The notes below the pieces were generated by a model, which did no database searches, was not told where the DNA came from, and worked only from the letters and a program-made list of their open reading frames with translations. 64,000 bases of DNA from Lithodes maja (lineage: Eukaryota > Arthropoda > Malacostraca > Decapoda > Lithodidae). Positions 20,710 to 30,912 of this stretch are shown here, one piece after another. The translations under genes were made by a program, and so were the position numbers. The DNA lies in NCBI GenBank assembly GCA_037953745.1, contig JBAKBP010007643.1:1-64000 (forward strand), written 5' to 3'. Every line of letters begins with the position of its first letter. Positions within the stretch are counted from its first letter, which is position 1.

Positions 20710-20758
20710 TTGAGAGCTGCTGGTTGAAATGGTCTACTGGTCGAGTTGACATGGAACC
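20710..20758 (-). repeat. Right terminal inverted repeat of the Academ-like element
   Basis: On the minus strand starts GGTTCCATGTCAACTC and continues as the left TIR. Followed by the CTACATCGG target duplication. Confidence 0.9.
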
Positions 20759-21316
20759 CTACATCGGCCTTATTTACCATGTTTTTTTTTTTTTTTTTTT
20801 TCAAGGAATATAGTGTTTCATAGTTGTTTTTCATGGTTTCAGTGGAGGATTTGCATTAACTTACCCCTTATCCATCAATCTGAAGATACGGTGTCAAATC
20901 GAGCCATTTATTGGGTGAATCGCCTTTTTACAGTAGGTAAGGGCAATTGTGGGGTAAATTGGATACATGATGGGTTGAGGGCAGGGGGAGGGGCGCTGCC
21001 CCCCCCCCCCCCCCTCCCCTTGATTTATTGTCATCCTCATATATGTTGATCTGTAAAGGGTAAAAAACAGGGGAAAATATAGCCAAAACTACCACTAATT
21101 TTCTCATGGTTTTTCTTTTTGGTTTTAGATAGTTTTCATCATTATACAGTAGTTGATATTGGGTTAACTATACCACTATTACTCCTCGATTACGGGATTC
21201 CTGTCATAGGTAATTATTTGTTGTTGATCTTACCTTACTCAAGGGACCCTACAGATGCGCAGATAAGGGATACTTTCCTTATTTTGTCAATTTGATTGTC
21301 AAATTGCCCTCTACTC
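20759..21316. repeat. Dispersed repeat R, copy B, right part, and unassigned tail
   Basis: Begins with the second TSD copy and CCTTATTTACCATGTT as in copy A, then a T run, AATCTGAAGATAC and GCCATTTATTGGGTGAATCGC (20,903). After a C run near 21,000 comes another TTATTGTCATCCTCATATATG block like that at 14,505, so the repeat is itself partly tandem. Bases 21,070-21,316 show nothing I recognise. Confidence 0.6.
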
Positions 21317-21604
21317 CGTAGAGGGCAAGTTGCTGAAAGCAGTGAAGAGCATGTATGAGGGTGCAAAGGCGGCAGTACGTGTGGAGAGTGAGCAGAGCGA
21401 GTTCTTTGACCTGAATGTTGGTTTGAAACAGGGGTGTGTGATGTCCCCGTGGTTGTTTACTGTATATATGGATGGAGTCATGAAAGAAATACTATCAAGA
21501 GCAGTGGATGTTGGTGTATCGCTGAAAAGGGAGGGAATTGAGTGGAAGCTACCTATACTGCTGTTTGCGGATGATACAGTTCTGATGAGTGATAATGAAT
21601 GACT
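21317..21604 (+). pseudogene. LINE reverse transcriptase fragment
   Basis: Reads part of a non-LTR RT: KAVKSMYEGAKAAVRV, then GLKQGCVMSPWLFTVYMDG (finger/palm) and the catalytic LLFADDTVLMSDNE. It breaks off at the TTAA border of the next element. It is the same family as the split LINE-B at 27,027-61,910, whose undisturbed sequence here supplies the unoccupied target of the Tigger-like element (GAAATACTATCAAG). Both ends are missing. Confidence 0.85.
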
Positions 21605-21608
21605 TTAA

Positions 21609-22087
21609 CACCTAAGGAGCGGCCTAGGCGGTAATTTATATGTACCGCCCAGCGGGGTGTTTTTACCCTAAATAGGGTTGTTTACGTGATCATTTTCATG
21701 CCTAAATAAGAACCAGAGCATAAAACAAGTATCTATCCCTGAAAGGGCATAAACAGGGCTTTCCAATGACACCCCAACCATCCTTGTACGACCGCTAGTT
21801 TTCTTGCAATGATCGCGCAACACGAGTGCAAAAACCATGTAATTAGGTAGTTTTCCTACATAATTCCCTGTGTAGCGAGTGCGTGAGGGTGGGGGAGGGT
21901 GGGATTCATGTCAGTAGGTCCGCCGCGGTGGTCTGGAGTAGTCATACGCTTGCTACTCTCCTGCCACCACTTATCTCTCTCTCTCAGCAACACTACGTGC
22001 TGAAAATGGCACACGACATAAGTTGTGAACCGCCACTTAGTCCAAATTTCTTTCACACGACATAAGTTATGCGCCGCTAATAAAGGG
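21609..22087. mobile_element. TTAA-flanked non-autonomous element, 479 bp (copy 3)
   Basis: TTAA lies at 21,605-21,608 and 22,088-22,091. It is slightly more diverged than the copies at 7844 and 10636 (CACCTAAGGAGCGG at the left end). It separates two different LINE fragments, so at least one was already truncated when it landed. Confidence 0.8.
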
Positions 22088-22091
22088 TTAA

Positions 22092-25000
22092 TGCACGTCA
22101 TGCCTACTGGGATCCTGTCGCCCCGCGGGCATGTCGGAACTCCTCGGGGTCTGCTTTATTTGACCTGCTGCTGCAATCCCCGGACATCGCCTTGCTAACG
22201 CTTCCAGGACTTCCCACGCGGATAGATCCGCATTCCGCGAATCACTCAACCTTGGACCTTTGCCTCGGCTCCCCTCAGTTTCAAGGGGCATCGATCACGA
22301 CTGGGCCGTACATGGGCAGTGACCACCTCCCACTTCTATTGCATGTGCTGAGTGTCCGGGTACAGGAGTCCCAACGGGCTCGTCCTCGCTGGAAATTCGT
22401 AGACAATGCGTGGCCTGAGTACTGTACTGCAGCATCGGAGCTCTTGGTGCAGACCGAGGTTTCATCTTCATTGGAGGAGGCGGCGGTGGGGGTTTCGGAG
22501 GCGTTGGTGCAGGCGGGTTCCCAGGCCTTCAAGAGGACTAGTCCCTCCACATCACTCCTTGCTGTTCCATGGTGGTCACCGGAGTGTGCTGCAGCGATCC
22601 AAGCTCGACGTCGTGCATGGAGGGATTGGAGACGTCACTCCTGTGCCGCGAAGAAGAGGACGTATCGTCGAGCTGATGCTAGGTGCATGAAGATTTTGTT
22701 GGTGGCTCGGAGGCCTGCCTGGGGGTCCTTCTGCTCATCCCTGAGGTTTACAGGCTCTTATACGAAGGCGTGGTGATTTGTTAAATCGATGAATGGGACG
22801 CCTGTGAATCTCTCGTGCCCCCTTCGGATTGATGGGCAGCTAGTCAGCGATGGTCAGGCGATAGCGGATTCATTGGCGGCCTTCTTTGAAAAAAGGTTCG
22901 CTATTCCTGAACCTTTACCAGTGTCTGATCGCCTCGAGTCGTCCATCGCCCGCTATACTGACTCCCCTACTGCGCCTACAGCTCAGACCGCACCTTTCAC
23001 CACCCAGGAGCTGGATGATGCATTATGCTCCCTTCCTAGGGGTATGGCGTTGGATCCGGATGAAGTGGCCTATGAGATGTTGCACCGCCTGCATTCAGGG
23101 GCCAGAGAGGGGCTGCTGGGAGTTTACAACGGTAGCTGGCAGGCAGGAATCTTCCCGCACTGTTGGAGGCATGCTCTCCTTCTCCCTTTCCCCAAGCCTG
23201 GTAAGGATCCGGCCCAGCCGTCATCAAGGAGAGGGATGTGCCTATTATCGGCCGTCGGCAAGGTTATGGAAAAGTTGGTCAACATGCGTCTCTCTTGGTG
23301 GCTGGAAACGAGAGGACTCCTGGGCGACGCTCTCTGCGGCTTTAGACCTGGCCGTGGGACGATCGACGTACTGCTGCAGCTGGAGTACCACATCCACAAT
23401 GCATACCGTAATAAGCAAGTCCTTCTGGTGGCGTTCATAGACCTTGAGGGGGCTTTTGATGCTGCGTCACACATGGGCATTTTATAGAAGCTTGGTGCCA
23501 TGGGATTTCGTGGAACGGTACGTCGGTGGTTCTGCAGCTTCCTGAAGGGGCGATCCTTCTCAGTGTCGGTCGGGGAGGCCAGGTCCCGTAAGGTCTCCAC
23601 ACACTGCGGCACCCCCCAGGGGTCGGAATTCAGCCCCCCCTTATACAATGCCCTGATGTCCGATTTCCCCAGCCCTGCCGACACATCCGTGCTGATTTAT
23701 GCGGACGACATCTCCTTGGTATGTGCGGCAGACACCCTTCCGGAAGCCCAGGCCCGTCTTCAGGCTGCTATTGACGACTTGCTCCATTGGGCCTCAGAAT
23801 GGGGATTATGGTTGAATACGCAGAAGAGCGCCGTAATGTGTTTTACTCAGAAAACTCGTCTTCCTGGCTTACCGAGGGTGTACATGGGGGGCAGTCTGTT
23901 ACCGTATCGCACTAGCCATGTGTTCCTTGGCCTCCGGTTGAATGGACCGATCCTCACCTGGGGGACCCATATTGATTATCTACGTGAGTCTTGCATAAAG
24001 CGACTGAACCTCATGAAGTGCATTGCGCACACCAAGTGGGGTGCTTCTCGTGACACCCTGCTTCAGTTTTATGAGGTTTTTATCTGGAGCAAGTTGAAAT
24101 ATGGATGTGTAGTATATGGGTCAGCCTCGGACACGGTGTTGGCGCGATTGAATCCCATCCATAATGCGGCTCTCCGCATAGCGCTGGGGGTGCTCAGCTC
24201 GCCCCCCTGTTGTTTCCCTGGAGGCGGAATCAGGGATTCTGCCCATGGTCTGGAGCCGGGCGATGGATGACTGCAGTTGGATGTCAAGAGTAGCACGCAT
24301 GCCTGAGGCCCATCCTCTGGTCGGATTATTGAGGTCGTCAGGGGTGGGGCTGGCCTCCCCGCTCTGGCCAGTAACGCACCGGTGCCTGTTCCTGGTTCGT
24401 GGACTCAAGACTTACAGCCTTCTCGGAATTGCCCCTCCGAGCCCGATGCCGGTACCTTCTGTCTCCCCAGTGCCGCCCTGGGTTTGTCTCTCCTGGTTGG
24501 TACGCCACACATTCCATCGCAGGTTTAAGAAGTCAGAGTGTGCGGTCATGGCACAGGGGTACTTTCGGGAGCTGTCAGCCACATGCTACATTGGATTCTC
24601 CCCTGTCTTCACCGATGGATCATTCATCCCCCCGGCTTCTTCAACAGGTGCAGTCTACTACGAGGAGCTCGCGCTGTGCCAGACTTGGCGGCTCTCCGGG
24701 CATCATCACATCCTGACAGCGGAGGTTTTTGCCATATATAAAGCCCTTCTCTTCATTAGCGTCCACTTGTCCAGTCAGCAGGTGGTCGTCTACTCTGACT
24801 CCCAGTCTTCTCTTCGCCTGCTGCAGTCTCATCGCCCTGCGTCGCACGCCTCCCTCGTCTTCAAGATACAGTCGCTGCTTCTTCGCCTCTCCAACTCACC
24901 ATGGCCTGTGCATTTACAATGGATTCTGTCTCACTGCGGGATCAGGGGAACCCCATAGCAGACAGGGGCTCGGCCACGGCTCACTCATTGACATCCTGCG

Positions 25001-25567
25001 AGAGTTTGGACGCTGATCTGCGGTCCCATCAGATGGTGGTTCGTCAGGCATGTATTGATCGATGGAACGCCAACCTCCGATGTTTGTTACCAGCCACTAC
25101 CCTCGGCACATATCGGGTAGACTCATCTCCCCAACCCTGGGTGAGAAACAAGCTCCGCAGTCTGGACGTGACCCTGGTCAGGCTACGCATCGGCCATACC
25201 ACGCTCTCTGGCCACCTCCGGCGGTTGGGTATCCTGGGTAGTGATGCATGCCGGTGGTGTGGTCAGCCGGAGACTATTGAGCACTATGTGTTGAGATGTC
25301 CTCGCTTCTACATGGAGCGGTCTATCCTCGCAGGCCGCCTTCGACTCCTCGGCATCACCTCGCTCTCCCTGCCAACGATCCTCGGAGGCCGGGGGGTCCC
25401 TGCTGAGATGAGACGTGCCATGATTCTCCGCTTCTGCAGCTCCTCACAACGATTGGGCGCCTGCCGCGCTTGTAGTCGTTGACCTCTCCGCGCCTACGAA
25501 GGAAGGGCTGGAGCGGGCGCGGTGACTTGCTCGAGTGGCCCTGTAACTCCACCAACAACAACAACAT
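22092..25567 (+). pseudogene. LINE with endonuclease, RT and RNase H (I/R1/Jockey-like group), broken
   Basis: The coding order is the C-terminal half of an AP-like endonuclease (NHSTLDLCLG, then MGSDHLPLLLH, about 22,235-22,345), RT with CGFRPGRGTIDVL, AFIDLEGAFD, GTPQGSEFSPPLYN and the catalytic YADDISLV (23,698-23,721), RNase H (VFTDGSF, LTAEVFAIYKAL, VYSDSQSSL), and a terminal zinc knuckle CRWCGQPETIEHYVLRC (25,251-25,301). RNase H in a LINE points to the I, R1 or LOA groups. The frame is broken by stops at about 22,774 (TGA) and 23,487 (TAG) and by two frame changes (about 24,250 and 24,930-24,955). The N-terminal endonuclease half and ORF1 are missing at the TTAA-element border. It ends in a (CAA)n tail near 25,550-25,566. 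Not functional. Confidence 0.85.
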
Positions 25568-26149
25568 CGCGTCCTATAAGCCGAAAAATACGGGTATATG
25601 AGTGAATACCGGAGGACGGACGAGGAGTTCAATGTGCAAGCCCTTGTTAAATAACATGAACATTAGAGGTTCAAGATGAATGTACAATTGAACACTGGTG
25701 GAAGGGGGACAGGGCAATACAGGCATCCCCGGGACACACAGTAGGGTACCATAGAGCTGCGGCACACATAAGAGGTTTATTATAACGGTATCTCCGGCAT
25801 TGACTACATTAAAACAACGACAACAACAATAAAAAGTCGACGACGCGAAGCTTCTGCGGATCCACTAGATACGTAAAAAGTCCGGAAAACGTATCGTACT
25901 AAAAGGAGTTCTCCAGCGATTTCTTAACACGGGGTAAAAATGTAGTCAGCTGCGCGCGCAGGCAGACATTCTCAAGAGAATATCTCGGAGTTGCCAGATT
26001 CAATGGATTATAATACGGGATATGATTAAAAAGAACTAATGTAGCAGCCCATGCCACTGAAATTTCCTCTTGGGTATAGGCTAACAGTGTTGTGTATTAT
26101 AATACTTTAACAGTCGTCAGTGGGTAAACCGAATGTTAGACCAGAGAAT
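25568..26149. other. No recognisable feature
   Basis: Mixed-composition sequence with a second CAACAACAAT-type run near 25,815-25,830, possibly the tail of another truncated LINE. No coding region supported. Confidence 0.4.
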
Positions 26150-26560
26150 AAATTAAATATAATACCTAAATTACTGGGAAAGGCTCAAAGAATTGGGGCT
26201 TTACTCTCTCCAACGTAGACGAGAGAGATACAGTACGTTGTAATTTACGTATGGAAGATACTAGAAGGAAGGGTTCCAAATGTGGGCTTGGTTGAAAACA
26301 CAAATCCAAGAAGAGGACGCCTATGCTACGTCAGAAGCACTCAAGCCTCCACACACCGAATGAAGACGCTAGTTCACCACAGCTTCCAACACAACGGGAC
26401 CCGACTCTTCAACAGCATCCCTAGAGAGCTTAGGGATCTAACTGGTGTCACTGTTGACACCTTCAAACACAAACTAGAGTCTCTAGCCTAGGCTATACAG
26501 TGCTGGTTAGGCCGCACCTGGAATATGCGAACCAGGTGTGGGCTCCATAGGCTATATGGT
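26150..26560 (+). pseudogene. Rearranged LINE RT C-terminal fragment (CR1/Jockey-like)
   Basis: A reading from about 26,180 gives GKAQRIGALLSPT-like sequence in a broken frame; 26,282-26,491 then reads RRGRLCYVRS and NGTRLFNSIPRELRDLTGV with FKHKLESL. These are the terminal motifs of a LINE RT thumb region. LVRPHLEYANQVWAP follows at about 26,500-26,550, although in intact elements it precedes them, so the piece is rearranged or made of two copies. Confidence 0.65.
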
Positions 26561-26850
26561 AAAGGATGCTGTGGCGGGACTTATTGTACTACAGTACACT
26601 CCAACTACTGAAAGGCAACCCCGTCTGAGCCGTTACAATGCATGTAATGGAAATTGACGCTAAACAATTATATGTTGTATGTATGTAGAGGGGTTTCATT
26701 GTACAAGTTTCCATAACTAAAATTATGTAGTGTATGTCAACATTATGAGGTTTCCATGACAAGTGCAGCAACTATCCTACTAACAACCCTCCAAGCAGCA
26801 GTGAGAGAACTAAACCATCATAACAGATACACTCACCTGTAGAACTATAG

Positions 26851-26877
26851 TGTGTGTGTGTGTGTGTGTGTGTGTGT
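26851..26877. repeat. (TG)n microsatellite
   Basis: An uninterrupted TG run of about 13 repeats. The flanks (26,561-26,850 and 26,878-27,026) show nothing recognisable. Confidence 0.95.
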
Positions 26878-27026
26878 CGGGAGTCAGAACTATACAATAC
26901 AGTTCGCTACAGGGTCCCATGACGGTTGGGCCGCCGTCCATGTAGTGTTTACATTACTTGTATGCTGGCAATCACGTTCTCGTCTATTTTGACTGCCATG
27001 GGATACAATAGTATTGTTGATACTGA

Positions 27027-27110
27027 ATACTGAATGTTGGTTTGAAACAGGGGTGTGTGATGTCCCCGTGGTTGTTTACTGTATATATGGATGGAGTCAT
27101 GAAAGAAATA
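27027..27110 (+). pseudogene. LINE-B segment 1 (RT fingers/palm)
   Basis: Reads GLKQGCVMSPWLFTVYMDG as in 21,408-21,480, to GAAATA where the Tigger-like element enters. The 5' part of the LINE is missing; the left border against unrelated sequence is at about 27,026. Confidence 0.85.
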
Positions 27111-28022
27111 CAGTAAACCCTCACTATCTCGGACTAATTGGGGGGAGACCCAGTCCGAGATGACCGAAAATCCGAGATGTCCGGAATCGGGCTTGTGTCC
27201 GACCTAACAGAGGATAAAATCCGACCTAACCAATGTCCGTCCGAGACAACAATGTAATCGGAGACTACGGAAAAAATCCGACCTCAAGAGAGACGTCCGC
27301 GTCAACCTAGAAAACGAAGACAACCCTATTCGAACCCTATAATCTGTAATACAAAACACAGTACAGTAAACCCCTGCACAACGAACACTCTTGCAACAAA
27401 TTTTTACTTTACCGAAGGTTGCATAGTACTACCCCTTGCCCGTACAACAAACACTTTGGCTCTTACAAATTTTTTACCGAGATTTACCATGGTTCGGAAG
27501 TTTTTTGCCAGGGTATTTTTAGCTTTTTTCCAAATAAAATCGCTCACTCCCCCTCTGCAACTCTCTTTCTATCTATCTATCTCTCTAATGCATATCTACC
27601 TAACTCCCTTATACATTAACATAACTATGTCTTATTTGGACTTTTTGTAATCTTTGAATAATTTCTAATGCGATGGAATTGAAAAATATAATATCCTTCC
27701 AGCACATAGATAAATAATAAATAAGATAGTCAACAAAATATTTCAACTCTCCCCTCCATGCGAGTAGAGACGGAAGATTTAAGATTTACGTTTGATAGAT
27801 TTTTATTTTTTTTTCCCTCGATATACACTCTCTTTCTATCTATCTATCTCTCTAATTCATCTACATATTCCGAATACTTATATAAAGTCCGACAACGTCA
27901 GAGACTGTCGGAACGATGACGGAAATGTCCGAAATACGGAAGTGCATGTCCGAGAGGCCGTAGCCAGTCCGACTAGTACGGGTTTCCGACTTCTAGAGGT
28001 CCGAGATGGCGAGGGTTTACTG
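27111..28022. mobile_element. Non-autonomous pogo/Tigger-like element, 912 bp
   Basis: The TIRs CAGTAAACCCTCACTATCTC and CAGTAAACCCTCGCCATCTC (right complement) and the TA target (27,109-27,110, 28,023-28,024) are those of pogo/Tigger-type Tc1-mariner elements. The same LINE at 21,495-21,502 shows the unoccupied site with one TA. No transposase remains. The interior repeats the words GTCCGAGAT and GTCCGAC. A second terminus-like motif, CAGTAAACCCCTGCACAACG, lies at 27,365, possibly a relic of an older Tigger-like end, and TCTTTCTATCTATCTATCTC occurs twice (27,566 and 27,831). Confidence 0.9.
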
Positions 28023-28024
28023 TA

Positions 28025-28329
28025 CTATCAAGAGCAGTGGATGTTGGTGTATCGCTGAAAAGGGAGGGAATTGAGTGGAAGCTATACTGCTGTTTGCAGA
28101 TGATACAGTTCTGATGAGTGATAATGAATGGGAGTTGCAGGGTCTGGTAAATGAGTTTGGAACAGTGTGCGAAAAACGGAATTTGAAGGTAAATGCGGGG
28201 AAGAGCAAGGTTATGGTCTTCGAAAGGGGTGAAGTCACAGAGTGTGAGGTGAAGCTGAACGGTCAGGCTATGGAGATCGTCAACTCTTTTAAGTATGTGG
28301 GCAGTGTGTTGAGTAAAGATGGGACTATG
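28025..28329 (+). pseudogene. LINE-B segment 2 (RT catalytic core)
   Basis: Continues LINE-B with ILLFADDTVLMSDNEWELQG, NLKVNAGKSKVMVF and NSFKYVGSVLSKDGT, ending at the CTATG target of the BEL element. Compared with 21,550-21,563 it lacks four bases (AAGCTATACTG against AAGCTACCTATACTG), which shifts the frame just before the ADD box. Confidence 0.85.
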
Positions 28330-28716
28330 TGTCGGGAATAGGGTAATGATCCCGACAGGTTTTGGTCCAATAGGACATTTGAATTTGGCGGTATCGTATC
28401 GCTTGTACGATTTCGGCTGGTTCTTTGTGTATTGTAGTTTATTCTTAAGTTAGGTTAAATATTAACTGTAATGTATAAATATCTACATCAGCTCTAGATG
28501 TATTATGAAACCAAGTTATGGGTTATAATTATTATGAGCCGGCAGCCATATGTAATTTCGCGAAGCGATCGGACGCCGGCCCTTTAGTCTCTCAATCAAC
28601 ACCATACAGCCAACATCTCCTCCTCCGGCTCTGACTCAACCCACAGTTCACCATGTGCTACAAATATTAATCTATAACAATATTAACAACAGTCCTACAT
28701 CACCAGTCCTCTAAGC
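28330..28716 (+). repeat. BEL left LTR, first part (387 bp)
   Basis: Starts TGTCGGGAATAGGG and is interrupted by the hAT element at CTCTAAGC (28,709-28,716). It resumes at 41,746. Confidence 0.92.
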
Positions 28717-29399
28717 CAGTGGTTCTTAACCGGGGGTGCTCGCACCCTCTAGGGGTGCGAGAATGCTTCCTAGGGGGTGCGAGGATACCCTGGGGGAAAT
28801 TTACAATTTTTCGGGGATAATGGTCGGGTAACAGAAAAAAAGTGAAAAATTCTGGAAATCAAGAATTCATTGTGTTAATTGGCATTAGGGATAATGCTAA
28901 TTAAGCCTTATAGCTGTTAAGTAAACCAATTATTATTATAATAATTATTTAATATATATAATATATAATTTTTATTTTTATTTATTATTTGTATTTTATG
29001 TAGTTATAATTTATTTTTTTAAGTAATAAAGTTAAGTTAAACGAATAACAATACACAATAAAAACTTGGGAAGCTAACATGATTTTGACAGGTATGCTTC
29101 AGAACACAGTTACTCAGAAAACATTGATCACAACGTGTCTAGTACGTGTCACTCACTGCATAAGCCTGCTTCTGCTTCACACTGTTAGTTTCTCTTCAGT
29201 CATCAGCCGAGGTAGACCTAAGAAGGTATGTATGTGTACTGCCTCGTGCTGTATATTTAGTAGTAATACGCTTTTCTCATAATTAGAATGCCATGCTATA
29301 ATAATTAATAAGCTCTCAGTGTTCATAGTTTATATACATTTTTTTGTAAAAATCAAACATGTAAAAGTTTACATGCACAATATCACACCACATTATTTC

Positions 29400-30390
29400 C
29401 CCATCAAAATCACATCATATTGTGTATCACAGGGGGGAGTTCGTAGGCACCAATCGAACATGGCAGTACACCCGGAGAGGCTTGGCATTTGATAAGGAGT
29501 TGCTGGAACTCCTGTTTCATTTGCCTGGCCTTTCTTGTTGATGTCCTTTTTGCCCCACATACAGAGAGTGATACCAGGGGGAGATTGTAGGTACCAATCG
29601 AACTGTTCACTTACCCATGGGGGGCCTTTCGGCTAGTCACGCCGCTAGTGACAAGGGAGATGCTGGATCTCCTGTTTCACTTGCTTGGCCCCTTCTTTCA
29701 GTTTCTCTTTGTACCTCAACTACATGAGAGTATCCAGCCATCTCTCACAAACAGTTTCTTCTACTATTCGAGGAGGTTTAGTGGCGGGGTGTCGTTGGTG
29801 CCGTCGTGCCCGGGATCTGGTCGGGGCTGCCATTTTGTGTCTGTGGCGCCTGGTTGCGTGGGGGAGGTGGGGGGTTTACTTTTGCGGGACCCTTTCGCTT
29901 CTCCTGTGCGGCTGGGCATTCTGGGCGCAGAGTGGCGGCTCCGGCTGGGTCTTGGGCGCGGGTGGCGCTTGCGGCGCTCTGTTGCTGACCTCCTCATTTA
30001 TACACATTACAAGCACTATACATACCACAACTTCCACACTTTTTTTTTTTTTTAAATAGATCTGGGGGGAGACACTTAGTTACAGGCAAACTTGCCTTTT
30101 GTCTCCCCCTTTCCATATAGAAAAAAAAAAAAATAGTTCTCGAAAACGCTTTCTCTCTCTATCTTCAACACTAGACATGCACACTATACTTTTCTTTTGT
30201 AGGCCTACACCAGTATTTAAATAAAAAACAAAACAAATTAAATTTTATAAAGTAATAGTCATAACATACACTTTTATTGTAACTTCAATTTTGCTCTGTT
30301 ACTCTTTGAAGTTGAGGAGACACTCATTACAGGCAGCTTTGCCTTTTGTCTCCCTCTTGCACATAAAAAACAAAAAATAACAACAAAATT
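29400..30390. other. hAT 5' non-coding region with repeated hairpin motifs
   Basis: Two imperfect copies of a hairpin, GGGGGAGACA...TGTCTCCCCC with an inner AGGCAA/TTGCCT stem, lie at 30,064-30,110 and about 30,315-30,355. Related words, GGGGGGAGTTCGTAGGCACC and GGGGGAGATTGTAGGTACC, lie at 29,432 and 29,581. A GC-rich block (29,770-29,990) has an open reading but no domain. TTGTTTTCCAG at 30,392-30,402 may be a 3' splice site just before the transposase start. The earlier stretch 28,780-29,400 shows nothing recognisable. Confidence 0.45.
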
Positions 30391-30415
30391 CTTGTTTTCC
30401 AGGTTTATCTTCAGT

Positions 30416-30912
30416 ATGTCCAAAAAACAAAGGTGGAATGATGACTATGTTCAGTATGGCTTCACGTGTGTTACTGAGAAGGATGGTACACAATGTCCAC
30501 AGTGTATCCTATGCAGCACCATGTTCTCCAACGGAAATTTGAAGCCATCAAAGCTCGATGAACATTTTAAGAACAGACATGGTGGCAAGGATGCAGGGAA
30601 TGACATTGCAACATTACGAGTCAAAAGAGCTAGGTTTGAGCGTGCCGGCACTTTGCTGACACACGGATTTTCACCAACAGCGAAACCTTTACTACATGCT
30701 TCTTATCAAGTTGCATACCTGGTTGCTAAGTCAAAGAAGCCCCATACAATTGCCGAGGAATTGATCAAGCCGTGTGCCCTTGAAATGGCAAAGACTGTTC
30801 TCGGTCAGGAAGCTGCGAGGAAACTGCAACAAGTGTCTTTATCAAATGATGTAATCCGTAACCGAATCGTCGACATGAGTGATGATATCCTGGAGCAAGT
30901 TGTTGTTGACAT
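30416..30912 (+). pseudogene. hAT transposase, N-terminal part (BED finger)
   Basis: Starts at ATG 30,416 (MSKKQRWNDDYVQYGF), the typical start of ZBED5/SCAND3-like hAT transposases. The BED zinc finger is CILC followed by LDEHFKNRH. The reading goes on through QVAYLVAKSKKPHTIAEELI to a break at codon 166, where Gypsy-1 enters after GACAT. The same frame resumes at 40,162, and the break falls inside an Ile codon. The enzyme would bind the TIRs and cut and paste the element; the split copy cannot. Confidence 0.88.

Larger units (their letters stand above)
14972..20758 (-). mobile_element. Complete Academ-like DNA transposon, 5.8 kb
   Basis: TIRs of 49 bp lie at 14,972-15,020 and 20,710-20,758 (about 42 of 49 match, by eye), both starting GGT. 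The target CTACATCGG is present on both sides (14,963-14,971 and 20,759-20,767). The same sequence occurs once, uninterrupted, in repeat copy A (9391-9401), so the borders are directly readable. Because GG/CC bases adjoin the ends, the TSD could be counted as 7-9 bp; 9 bp gives symmetric termini. The element carries two overlapping minus-strand ORFs. A DDE-like protein with a separate XPG-like nuclease best fits Academ, although I recall 3-4 bp TSDs for that superfamily, so the classification is provisional. A short (GGTTA)n run lies at 20,640-20,660. Confidence 0.85.

Noticed and set aside
22281..25632. Numerous antisense frames across the I/R1-like LINE
   Set aside because: They are shadows of the GC-rich coding strand, which carries the endonuclease, RT and RNase H motifs.
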